Of a stretch of DNA of 19,211 nt, positions 1-8,917 are shown piece by piece. Position numbers and translations under genes: made by a program. Position 1 is the first letter of the stretch. Each line of letters starts with the position of its first letter. The notes beneath the pieces are model-generated. The model saw nothing but the letters and a program-made list of their open reading frames with translations, was not told the origin of the DNA and did not search any database. The DNA comes from Isohypsibius dastychi (lineage: Eukaryota > Tardigrada > Eutardigrada > Parachela > Isohypsibiidae), in NCBI GenBank assembly GCA_034696485.1, contig JAQIWT010000492.1, positions 1-19,211 of the forward strand, in the 5' to 3' direction.

Positions 1-699
1 CACCGGAAATATGAGTTCATGAACTGATTAAAAATGAGGAACAGAAAAGAAAGGAGGAAAACGAAACGAAAACTACATCGGATTGTTTCTTTCAAGTCGC
101 CAGACGCAGCTGTTGTTCTGTTCGGTGACACGAGGCGTACGATTGAACTAGTTATCAAAACCCGCCTGCAGGCGCCACGTCGTACAGTATGCCATCGATT
201 TCTTTGACGTTCTATAGAATCAACAACTAACATTCCAAGATCACCAAACTACAGTTGGTAGATCGTAAAAAAATGCCTTCTTTGAATATTTTTTACCATG
301 ATTTTGATGCCGGAAAAGTTCATATTTTGCTTTACAGACTTACTAATTGACAATAACACTGTACTACCGCAGTGGATACATACGAAAAAAACGAGTGGTT
401 TTGTTTTTGCTCGGTTCTAATGAATTATGAATAAATGGGCGTTTTTTCGCAGATGACCTTTTCGAGTAGCATTACGTCAGTGGCTCTGTTCAGATGACCA
501 TGGTGCACGATTACAGCCGGATCTCTTTCGAATGTCTTTATTCATCCTGGACAAAGTTCGAAATCCCCACCACCATTAAAAGTCCCAGGTTAATTAACCA
601 GGTTCATACCGGAAGCTAAAAGTACGATCATTTACTCAACTTGCTTCATATCAGAAACTTTTAGGAATATCATATATAATCGTCATCCTTATTTGAAGA
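1..699. other. Left flank, 3' side of SORD; no gene seen
   Basis: No reading frame or spliced exon chain in this stretch resembles a known protein. It lies immediately downstream of the SORD stop codon on the minus strand, so its right part is probably SORD 3' UTR. A minus-strand AATAAA (TTTATT on the plus strand at 537-542) lies about 160 nt past the stop and is a plausible polyadenylation signal. Pyrimidine-rich stretches ending in AG occur on the plus strand but lead to no coding exon. Whether a neighbouring gene's UTR or promoter lies at the far left cannot be told from the sequence. Confidence 0.5.
537..542 (-). promoter_or_regulatory. Candidate SORD polyadenylation signal
   Basis: The plus strand reads TTTATT, which is AATAAA on the minus strand, about 160 nt beyond the SORD stop codon. 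It is a canonical hexamer at a usual distance. It is a single short motif in AT-rich DNA, so the assignment is only plausible. Confidence 0.4.
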
Positions 700-2779
700 C
701 TATCGACTGCAGTCGATCATCACTTTTATGGCTCCACCAGCTCCGGTTCGAGCAGTTTCGAAGGCGTCCAGAGTTTGTTCGAGTTTAAAACGATGGGTGA
801 CCAGGGGCTTCACGTTGACCTTTCCGCTGGAAATCATTTCCAGGGCTGTCGGATAACTAATATACAATTCAGCTGAATATAGCAATAGCTTATCAAGTGA
901 ATTGAAAATTCTTACCAGTTAGCATAACGGAAAACTCCTCGAACGTCCACTTCGCGAATAAGTGCGTCGATTAGCGGCAGTTTGATTTCCGGTGGACCCA
1001 TTCCGACCAAAACCAAAGTGCCACCAGATCGAGTAGCCTAACACAGAAAACAATATGAAGTTAACTTTAATTAAATTAAACAAGTTCTGGACAGATTGCT
1101 AACGTGGATTCCGAGTTGTGTGCTGGATTCAGCGCCACTGCATTCGATGGTTGCGTCAGGAGCTCGCCCCAACAGGCGGATTACATCCTGCGCAAGTGCT
1201 TTCGGGTCTTTCCCGGCGACATTCAACACCACATCAGCACCCAGAGTTTTTGCAACTTCAAGGCGGTGATCATCAATATCTACAAAATCTTTCTCGTAAA
1301 AGAATTTTAAAATTCTATTAATCACCACCACGTACCGGTAATTATTACCCGAGATGCTCCCATTGCCTGGAAATGAAAACTGATGGTGCAAACATGTAAC
1401 GAAAAGCAGATCCGAAGCAAATATATACAGTACATAGGGTAATTAGTATTTTTTTGTATACTTGTAGTTATAAACTTGTATACTTCTTACTTACATCGTT
1501 AATTTACCACAATATAGGATCTTGCTATGTATGATTATAGATTTCAGCATATTCAACGTCTTAAGATACAGAGTTTCGCAAAAGTTAGTACCTTGGCTGA
1601 TAGCAATGTTACCAATCCAATTGGTCCAGCACCGGTGATCAAAACCCACTGACCAAGCTGGATTCCCGCTCGTCGGCATCCTGTGCAGCATTACAGAACA
1701 GGTCTGATTCTCACGATAATACCCAACAAGAGGTATAAATTTACCATGAACGCCGACCGACAAAGGTTCCAACAACGCTCCTTCTTCAAACGAAACATGG
1801 TCGGGCAATCTGTTAACATCTTCTTGGTTAATATTTTCAGCATGCATTTCATATGCAGACGTACTTGTAGCAAAAGTCAGCGGCGTGGACGTAATAACGA
1901 GTCAGAGTTCCATGGTCCGGTGGGGTTGCACAAAAGAAGATATCCTGATGAGCAACATCAAATAAAATCGTGTTCAACTGTTCGGAAAGAGAAGTCCATC
2001 ATACCGGGCAAAGGTTGTACCTATAACAAATATCATCTTTTAATTAATTCACGACCTTTTTTACCATGATTAGAGCAACTACGTACCTTCCTTCCTTGCA
2101 AAAATCACATACTCTACATGGAACGCCGGGCTCAACCGCAACACGATCGCCTACGAAGATAACACCGTTGCATTTTAACAATTTAAAAAAGGAACCAGCT
2201 GTGTTATACCTATGCAAAGATTCTTCACCCCTTCGCCGACAGCGGAAACAACAGCAGCTGTTTCATGACCAAGAACCTAAACTCGATATGCTCATTGAGC
2301 AAGGTCAAACTTTCACCGATCCTTTAACTGACCATTGGACCCTTCACGACAAAATGCCCGATGGCGCCCCTCTGCCTGAAAAAATTCAAACATCAGATGC
2401 TGCCGATATAAATCAACATCGGGAGGTCTCACCAGTAATGAACATCCGAGCCGCAAATTCCGACAGCCTGCAAGTACATCCCAACGAATAACTTCCAACG
2501 TTGAATCCGAATCGTTATGACTGATACCTGAATTTGTAATTGAACCTCTGAAATAGCAAAAATCGGTCAGACACGATGTTAGGCGAACGAGAGTAGCTAA
2601 TCAACACTTACGGCCAGGTCCGGGTTGGGGAATCGGGCGTTCCTCCTGCAAAAGGTCAACCAAGTTAGTAACCGGTAGCGGGAAGTTTTTTTGCATTGGG
2701 TTAATGAGATTTTTACCAGTAACAGATTTTTGGTTGCATGGAGCACAGCTGACAGATTCGTATCGACGGCTGGAGGCAT
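700..2779 (-). CDS. SORD: Sorbitol dehydrogenase (zinc-dependent MDR family), 15 exons
   Basis: Oxidises sorbitol and related polyols to ketoses with NAD+, the second step of the polyol pathway, in the cytosol. Coding exons in transcript order: 2717-2779, 2612-2645, 2528-2547, 2433-2467, 2333-2375, 2210-2276, 2087-2150, 2005-2020, 1865-1944, 1745-1809, 1592-1680, 1336-1366, 1104-1279, 916-1037, 700-856. They total 1062 nt, giving 353 aa plus TAG, close to the usual length of about 355 aa. Catalytic zinc and proton-relay residues fall where the animal enzyme has them: Cys44 in CGSDVHYW, His69-Glu70 in VLGHE and Glu155 in LLEPLSVG. The nucleotide fold GAGPIG is at 179-184, followed by VIITDIDD with the acidic residue expected for NAD. 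A Cys99/102/105/113 set (C-x2-C-x2-C-x7-C) is the structural zinc lobe of the wider family, which human SORD has lost. The start is the first ATG in frame and the N-terminus aligns without extension. Internal exons of 16, 20, 31, 34 and 35 nt are unusual. Identity is very secure; the tiny exons rest on frame and homology. Confidence 0.95.
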
Positions 2780-4301
2780 GTTCGCTTATCGTTGGGCTGA
2801 TCTACGTACTGTGAACGGCGACGTGGGTGATACTGAAAACAGAAAAGTCAGCGACAACATCAAGAAGGATTTGGTTTTCGTAGGAAACGTATTGATATTG
2901 AACAATTATGGGGAAAATGAATTGACTGATTCCAGTAAAGACTAAAAGCTCCGAGAAAGCCGCCTGGATTACAAAACCAACACTTTTCGAATCTGAAGCT
3001 CCGGTGATTTCAAAGCTAACGCGAAGCAAAAGCGTCATTTCGTTTTCACATAAAGCGTGACTAGGATCATCTAGCCGCAGTAACTTACCGTAGATCAGCT
3101 GTAAAATACCAGTCTGGCAGAAAACCGAACTTGTTGATTTCTTATAACCAAAAGTCCAAAACGACTGACATGCACCGAGGCACGAGCACACAGTTGAGCT
3201 GACCAAAGCATCAGACTGCTGCTGATACTCCCACCGCAGCAACATACCGCGGCTTGGGAATAAGCCTGTACTGTATTTAGAAACCTACCAATGAATCTGG
3301 CTCCTATATAATAAGCAAACATTAATTGTGGTATATTAGTATATGTTATATATTTGTAAATTACCAAACAATATATGCATACATGTATACTGGGAATAAC
3401 TTGTTTCGACAACAAAGTCGCTAGTAGAGTACCCTGTGCTGCTGGTTGCATGAGTGCACTGGTTTATTTATGAATCGAAAAATATTTTTTAACGATTTCC
3501 TTAAGCAGGTCTGGCAGAAATGACCAGTGCGGTGCGGCAAGGTAATTTTGCAATTTACTAGACGATCATTGCAAGATGTAGATGCCGACGCGGGCTGGCG
3601 CAGGAGTATTCCCGGTTCTCGCAACCGGATTCCAATCTTTACTTCTCGATGCCAATAATTTGCCAAAAGAAATCTCGACCTTTAGCTGCAACAACGCGAT
3701 CGAAGTACTACTCTAAAATGCCCCATTAATCACCCAATGGAATTCTTTCCAGCACCAACGCAGGATGTCACCGTGAAAACTAAGAAACGACTTAGTTGGG
3801 AAATCTGCCCTGTCTGATACGATGTTTTCCGATACAAAAAATTTGCGGATTTTGCAAAGAGTGGGTTAAATTCTCTGATGGATTTTGGGTGCTATTGAAA
3901 ACTAAATCCAAATCTAGTCACACGCTGCAGTATAGTACTAAGATGACACTAACTTATTGTTCCTGGCACATCTACTATGCATGGTCAACCCTGTTGAAGA
4001 GGGAATTTTGTGAGTAAATTGCGGAATTGTGAATGTTGAGCAAATGGTGCAGATCCGATCGATCAGAAAACAGGAGGGATTCTTTATAGGTGGACAGACC
4101 CAGCTACAAACCCGGCCTCAAACACTGATAGAGCACGAAATGATCCCCAGTTTGTATCAAAAGATCCACACAGAATTTGTTAAACAGAAAATCCCACACC
4201 GGCCATCCAAGAAATACAGGATAATCACAAATTCAACTCCTCATACATTGTAGCCGTAATAAATCCGTTCGTAGTAAGACTGCGAAGAGCACATTTCTCG
4301 A
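2780..4301. other. Gene-less interval between SORD and ATP23
   Basis: About 1.5 kb separates the SORD start codon from the ATP23 stop codon. The open frames here, for example 2802-3245 on the minus strand (147 codons) and 3796-4017 and 4029-4253 on the plus strand, show no recognisable motif. They have no convincing splice partners and unbiased composition. The right end should be ATP23 3' UTR and the left end the SORD promoter and 5' UTR. A short hairpin (CCGGTT, five-base loop, AACCGG) lies at 3612-3628. It is the longest empty stretch in an otherwise dense window, so a non-coding RNA or a fast-evolving gene cannot be ruled out. Confidence 0.5.
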
Positions 4302-5411
4302 TTACTGCCCAAAGTGCACCTCGTTAGGAAATACCTTCTCAGTATCCCTTGAATTCCTCCTTGGAATTCGTCCGAAAGGTTCAAGATCGTTGTAGCATTT
4401 GGGGAAAACTCGCTCAACTGCCGCAAGGGCGGTTTCCAGTGGAACATTCATGCAGCTCCTGACTGATTCGGTCGCCCGAACTTTGACACATTCCTAAACC
4501 AAAAACTCTTTACAACAAATTTCTTGGTGGCTCGGACGAATTTCTATCGGACGAAGGAAATCAAGGATCCAAAGTAGTTTCATTGTACCTGGTGCCGGTT
4601 CTTGTAATTAAACGGTGAAGCGTCTCCTCCCAGCATTGCACTTATAAAAGAACAATGAGTTATTGCAGAGGCACGCACCTAGTCGCAAAAAAAATTGTTA
4701 AAACCAGAACCTGATCTGTTTGTTTACGTTTTTTCAAACCTCCGAACAAGCGACATGGTCAATATTCTTGAAGTCGAAGGAAGATCGACAGTAATCAAAT
4801 GCATGAATCATTTCATGGGCTAAAACTGAGGTCACTTTCCCGATACCCGTTGCAATATTTTCACACACCACGATCTGAAACACAAACAACGGAAAATCTA
4901 ACCACAATCAAAATTTGGAATATAGAAAGCCAGCGTTTTTTTACAAAACTTACCTGTTTATTCACTGGATCAAATCCTCCGTGAACAGTCGTATCGCACT
5001 GCTCACAACAAATATGTCGATTTACATCAACGGGACTGCAAGCCAAATATTATTGATAAGCGAAGACGCAAGAAATGCACAAGCACACATTGTAATAATT
5101 CACCATCCGACACTTTTCAGAGCTGCAACCATCAGTTTGACCGGAGGACTTGTATCAAGAACTTTCCGCACATTCCGCTCGCATTTTGCCCTGTTTAAAT
5201 TCTGCCGACCCAATCCGAACATAACTTCCTTCACCGAAGGCTTGACACGTTCCCCTGCCGCATGTTCTGGAAAATGAATTGCAGATGGGGATCCTGGAAT
5301 CAGTTTGGTGTCCATAAAGTCCGAGGATGGGCCTTGGGCGCTGTTCGCGCCAGCATGGCCATGAGAACTATCCGTTGGATCCCGAGGAGAAACATTTTCC
5401 GGTGTGGACAT
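4302..5411 (-). CDS. ATP23: Mitochondrial inner membrane protease ATP23 homologue
   Basis: In yeast, Atp23 is an M76-family metalloprotease of the intermembrane space that matures Atp6 and helps assemble the F1Fo ATP synthase; the vertebrate homologue is also called XRCC6BP1/KUB3. Exons in transcript order: 5104-5411, 4954-5035, 4740-4874, 4589-4678, 4302-4493; 807 nt, 268 aa. The zinc protease motif HEMIH is at about residues 150-154, inside AHEMIHAFDYCRSSFDF, which matches the family pattern HExIHAFD. Upstream is the conserved block ICCEQCDTTVHGGFDP (about 110-126), and downstream NIDHVACSEVRA and the C-terminal block CYNDLEPFGRIP. The first ~65 residues are polar, rich in Ser, Pro and Gly, with no clear presequence; in yeast import uses conserved cysteines, and several Cys are present here. 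The C-terminus after GRIP diverges and is shorter than in vertebrates. It is head-to-head with the mL66 gene, another mitochondrial protein. The start is the only in-frame ATG giving the full conserved region. Confidence 0.93.
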
Positions 5412-5568
5412 CGTGTTACAAATGACGGAAATCTAATAAGTATTTATAACTACTGCAGACATGCAAATACGATGGATTGAGAAGTGCAGTTTATATAGTA
5501 CTCAATATTCACTGTTTGCAGTTAGGGTTGGTTTACCACGTCTATCGCTATCATTGCCTCATCGCTGA

Positions 5569-5607
5569 AACCATACTTAGTAGAACCATACTTAGAACCA
5601 TACTTAG
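5569..5607 (+). repeat. Short tandem repeat, 12-bp unit, three copies
   Basis: The unit AACCATACTTAG occurs at 5569-5580, 5584-5595 and 5596-5607. The first two copies are separated by an extra TAG and the last two are directly adjacent. The copies are identical. It lies in the ATP23/mL66 intergenic region, about 160 nt upstream of the ATP23 start codon. It is most likely slippage-type sequence, though direct repeats near a promoter could also be binding sites. Confidence 0.85.
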
Positions 5608-5744
5608 AAACTAAAATCTGCGAAACCTGTAACTTTTCCCGGCAGGGGTTTCACACTGTTGCCCTTAAAATAGTTTTTATGTTCTCGGAATTGCCTATGT
5701 GGATTTTTTTTTGTAAAAACAGTGCTTTTTCTTAAAATGATCTG

Positions 5745-5971
5745 ATGGTTGTGCACAAATTTAATGGTTGTGCACATACCATTGAGCCTTCATAAAAAGA
5801 AACTCCATGTGGAGTGGAAGAAGATTTTGCGAAGGCATCAATGTGGTTTTCAAATCCCGGTATAAGATTTCGGAGATTTTTCTGAACTGAAACAAATTGA
5901 TGGATTTCTCTTTCCGAATGCATATTTATTATTATGCGTTTAAAAACTGTCTCATGTGGTGGTTGTGCACA
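5745..5971 (+). repeat. Three spaced copies of TGGTTGTGCACA
   Basis: The 13-mer ATGGTTGTGCACA is at 5745-5757 and again at 5764-5776, 19 bp apart start to start. A 12-bp match, TGGTTGTGCACA, is at 5960-5971. Each copy contains the palindrome GTGCAC. They sit in the region between the divergent ATP23 and mL66 genes. No factor can be assigned from the sequence. Confidence 0.75.
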
Positions 5972-6325
5972 TGTTATTCTTAAACTTCTAGTATAAATTG
6001 TTCATGTTTTTGTTTTGCGAACTGTTGTTTACTTGCATTCGAACTAAACTACTGAAATCAGTCAGCTAATAAAATTGAACTGCAAGATTCAGTCGACCAC
6101 AATTTCTCTATCTTCATTCAAGTTCAAGTATCCCCCTCCCTCATTTATGTTCCCTCAGGAGAGACGGTAACGGTGTATTTAGTTTATCGAAAGCCTACCA
6201 ACCCCAATGTTGTGATATTGGGATAGATACCCTTCATCATTTCTAGCGAACTTTTTCTTTTGCAACTCACAAATAACTGCGTTCTCTTGTGCTTTCCAGG
6301 GTAGTTAAATATTCTGATTCGCAAG

Positions 6326-6858
6326 ATGCTCAGGAAAAGTTTCGCACTTTTGTGGACCCGGCTACCTTCGATTTCTGCCCTTCCAGTGACTCAGATTCGC
6401 CAGTTTTCACTATCTGTCGTGAGACCCATCAAGGAGATCAGGGAATCTGTTGTCGACAATGTTACAGTCATCGAGGGTGTTTACGTTGACGATTTCAGGG
6501 ATCACAATCTTTTAGAAGTAAGATTAACAAGTAACCATAAGGTATCATTATTCATTACCTTCATCTGCGCTTGTTCTTTCAGGAAACCAAAGATGAATAT
6601 TGTTGCCCCTTATGCGCTCTCAATCTGAATCTACATTACACTGACGTCTTAATTCTCAGTCAGTTTATGCGCCCAGGACGAGGAACGATTCTTCCCAGCC
6701 GAATCACTGGAGTTTGTCGGAAGCAGCAAAAGAATTTGGATCTCTTGATTTATCAAGCAGGAAAAGCTGGATTGTTCAAAAAAGTGTTCACCCAAACAAG
6801 GGGAACCAAAAATATCATGCCGAAACTGGGAGGACATCGATTGCCACGTTATTACTAA
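6326..6858 (+). CDS. mRpS18A: Mitochondrial ribosomal protein S18A (mL66)
   Basis: Component of the large subunit of the animal mitochondrial ribosome (mL66, formerly S18A), a divergent paralogue of bacterial bS18. Two exons, 6326-6517 and 6583-6858, are joined across a 65-bp intron with donor GTAAGA and acceptor TTCTTTCAG, giving 155 aa. The N-terminus (MLRKSFALLWTRLPSI and on to RQFS) is rich in Arg and Ser and free of acidic residues, as expected for a mitochondrial presequence. Exon 2 holds the S18-type core: YCCPLCALNL with a Cys pair, then DVLILSQFMRP, ITGVC and a basic tail ending in RLPRYY. The core strings ILSQFMRP and ITGVC match the S18A branch best. The start is the first ATG after a candidate 5' UTR splice acceptor. 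A polyadenylation signal follows 73 nt after the stop. It is divergent from ATP23 and convergent with nischarin. Confidence 0.9.
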
Positions 6859-6931
6859 ATAATTTCCTTTTCCGGAACAACATGTTATTGTATGAAATCA
6901 ATTTCCGGCACCGGGGGATATAGCTGAGTGA

Positions 6932-6937
6932 AATAAA
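6932..6937 (+). promoter_or_regulatory. mL66 polyadenylation signal AATAAA
   Basis: Canonical AATAAA 73 nt after the mL66 stop codon and 71 nt before the convergent nischarin stop codon. Cleavage 10-30 nt downstream would place the mRNA end close to the nischarin coding region, so the two 3' UTRs probably touch or overlap. Confidence 0.65.
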
Positions 6938-7007
6938 ATTTCAAACTGGAGTATTTCAAAACGAGTATTATCGAGATCGTGGTTCACGTAAAGAATGGTG
7001 GCAAATG

Positions 7008-8917
7008 TCACAGGGTTCTGGCGGGACTTGGACTCGGAGAGGAACCGCCGTAATTAGTTTCGGAAAGTCTTTTGTTCCGAATATGCGTTTCGCTCGTTCG
7101 TCCTTTTCGCAGTGCGAGCAGAATGTTAACATGGCTAACTTCTTGAGCGGTGGCTAAAATGCCATCCAGCACCATCTGGAAATCAATCCCAATTGATATG
7201 CAACAACTTAGTAGACAGTTTCGTTTTACCTCGGATGCCCTTGCACCGAAACAAGTGAGAACTTTCACACGGTAATCGACGACCAGGGTGATGGGATTTG
7301 ATGACAGATTGAGATGGCTCAAACAGGGAAGGTTCCTTAGATGTTCCACTTCCGCCATAGAAGATATTTCGTTGTCACTCACATCAAGATGCTCCAAGGA
7401 ATACAGTTTTGCAAAACCTGTAACCCAATATTAGAACTCAGTAATAAAGTTAGGTACGCAGTTATACGGTGACCTTTCAGGGACTGCAGCTGGTTACGCG
7501 CCATGTTAATCTTCTGCACATTTCCGATTCGAGCATTTAGTTTGTCAAGATCGGAAAGGTAATTTTTTGGAAGAGCAAGCTTCTGCAGATTGTGTAGATG
7601 GTGGAGGTTGTCAAGTGACCTCAGCTGGTTTCCGGTCAAATCCAGAGACTCTACTCTGGAAAGTAACTTCTGCAATGCAAACCAAAACTGAATTTTCAAA
7701 TTCGAAAATAATCATTATGTTGCTGTACAATTGATGGATCCAGTTTTTCCAACCGGTTGCAGCTGAGATCGGCGGAAGTCAGCTTTTCCCAATACAATGA
7801 TGGTGGGAAGTCATTCTCAACAAACCATCCGCCGGCATCACGAAGCAAAAGCACCGACAAACTCTGAACAGTCCGATGTACTTTCAGTTTCCGGACAGTT
7901 GCTCTTACATTCTCGAACCCTGTGAGCATAGCAGGACGCAGCTGGTCCAACTGAAAACAAGAAGCTCGATTAGCTACGGAACAATAATCCAGTTACTGAA
8001 TTAATTCACCAGAAGCTCTTCTGCTGATTTGAAAATCATCAGATTTATTGACAGCTGGTTTTCAATTATATTGGAGGTTCCCAACATATTGTCACTTCCC
8101 AAAATCTACAAAATAACAAATACCCGTAAGTGCCAAATTCAGATGGTTCTACAGTGGGATAAATCAAATATTAATTACTCGAACTGTTTTCAAACGGTAA
8201 ATGAAATCCATAAGGTGTCCAAAATCTCTGTACGGCTCCGAAACATCGGTTGCTTCCGGCAGCTGGAGCCGTCGATTAATTGCAAAAATTTGCAAAGGCG
8301 TAAAAACAAATTCTTCTTGAAGTGTGAACGATCTCTCGGCAGAGCGATAAAACTTCTTGGACAGCTCCTCCGTGATAAAATGAATCTCCTGGAAGACATT
8401 GCGCACGCGATTAGAAGATAAAGCAGTATTATGGCTGCAATAAACTCACATAGAGGTGCATATCTAAAAATACCACCAACGCGGCGGGAAAACTGCGCAG
8501 ATGATGCCATAACCTCAATAAATAGACCTCCAAGTCAACCTGGCGCTTTTTGAGGAAAGCCTCATTTTTGACACCAAAAACAAATTTCCCAGGCAGCAGG
8601 TCACCGTCGATTTTCTGCTCGCTTGCAAGCTGCAAAAAACCTCATGCGATATTGCTTGTGAATTTCGAAGTAGAACTCTTACTTTCTGGTGAAGTTCACT
8701 GAACTCGCTATAGCGCCGTTTGCAGGTCCAGTAATATGATCCTACGGTCACTTGAATTTCGTAATACTACAAAATAATATGAGTCTACCAATCGCTTCGT
8801 ACAGGAGGATAGATGGAGGGCACTCACGATATGGCCATTTTCGTTGAAGAAGGTGTTGACTTTCAGGATCTGAGAGATGTTGACTGTTTCGGGCTTCAGA
8901 CGATCTATAAATGCCAT
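7008..8917 (-). CDS. NISCH: Nischarin (imidazoline receptor-like), short PX-LRR form
   Basis: Nischarin is an endosomal and cytoplasmic scaffold that in mammals binds integrin alpha5, PAK and LIMK through its repeats and phosphoinositides through its PX domain. Exons in transcript order: 8828-8917, 8683-8766, 8450-8629, 8179-8388, 8010-8105, 7729-7950, 7474-7669, 7230-7417, 7008-7175; 477 aa. The PX domain spans about residues 25-120 and includes TCKRRYSEFSELHQKL, with the phosphoinositide-type RRYSEF, and LLPGK. A linker with FTPLQIFAI, DFGHLMDF and LGTSNI is specific to this family. Leucine-rich repeats run from about 275 to 400 (SADLSCNRLEKLDP, ESLDLTGNQLRSLDNL, EHLDVSDNEISSM), then the capping region DYRVKVLTCFGARASE. 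The protein stops about 55 residues later in a Ser/Pro tail. Vertebrate nischarin continues for about a thousand more residues, so this is a short form. The start ATG at 8915-8917 is the first in its frame. Confidence 0.93.

Larger units (their letters stand above)
5412..6325. other. Divergent intergenic region between ATP23 and mL66 genes
   Basis: About 0.9 kb lies between two start codons on opposite strands, so it should carry both promoters. It contains three copies of a 12-bp unit (AACCATACTTAG) and three spaced copies of TGGTTGTGCACA (annotated separately). A pyrimidine-rich stretch ending in CTTTCCAG sits at about 6291-6299, just before the mL66 start codon, and may be the acceptor of a 5' UTR intron. 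The open frame at 5732-5923 (minus strand, 63 codons) has no recognisable homology and overlaps the repeats. Confidence 0.6.

Noticed and set aside
1683-2491. Plus-strand open frames of 128 and 141 codons
   Set aside because: They lie antisense to SORD exons, which have strong protein homology; these are shadows.
2802-3245. 147-codon open frame on the minus strand upstream of SORD
   Set aside because: No recognisable domain, no homologous blocks, and no plausible splice partners; likely chance in an interval without a gene, though kept under the gene-less region finding.
3612-3628. Perfect 6-bp hairpin CCGGTT-loop-AACCGG, considered as the T arm of a tRNA
   Set aside because: The 5-base loop lacks the TTCRA pattern, and no acceptor, D or anticodon arms can be placed around it.
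5732-5923. 63-codon minus-strand open frame in the ATP23/mL66 spacer
   Set aside because: Overlaps the TGGTTGTGCACA repeats, shows no known motif, and has no splice-connected partner.
8029-8421. 130-codon plus-strand open frame
   Set aside because: Antisense to two nischarin exons with clear homology and exact phase.
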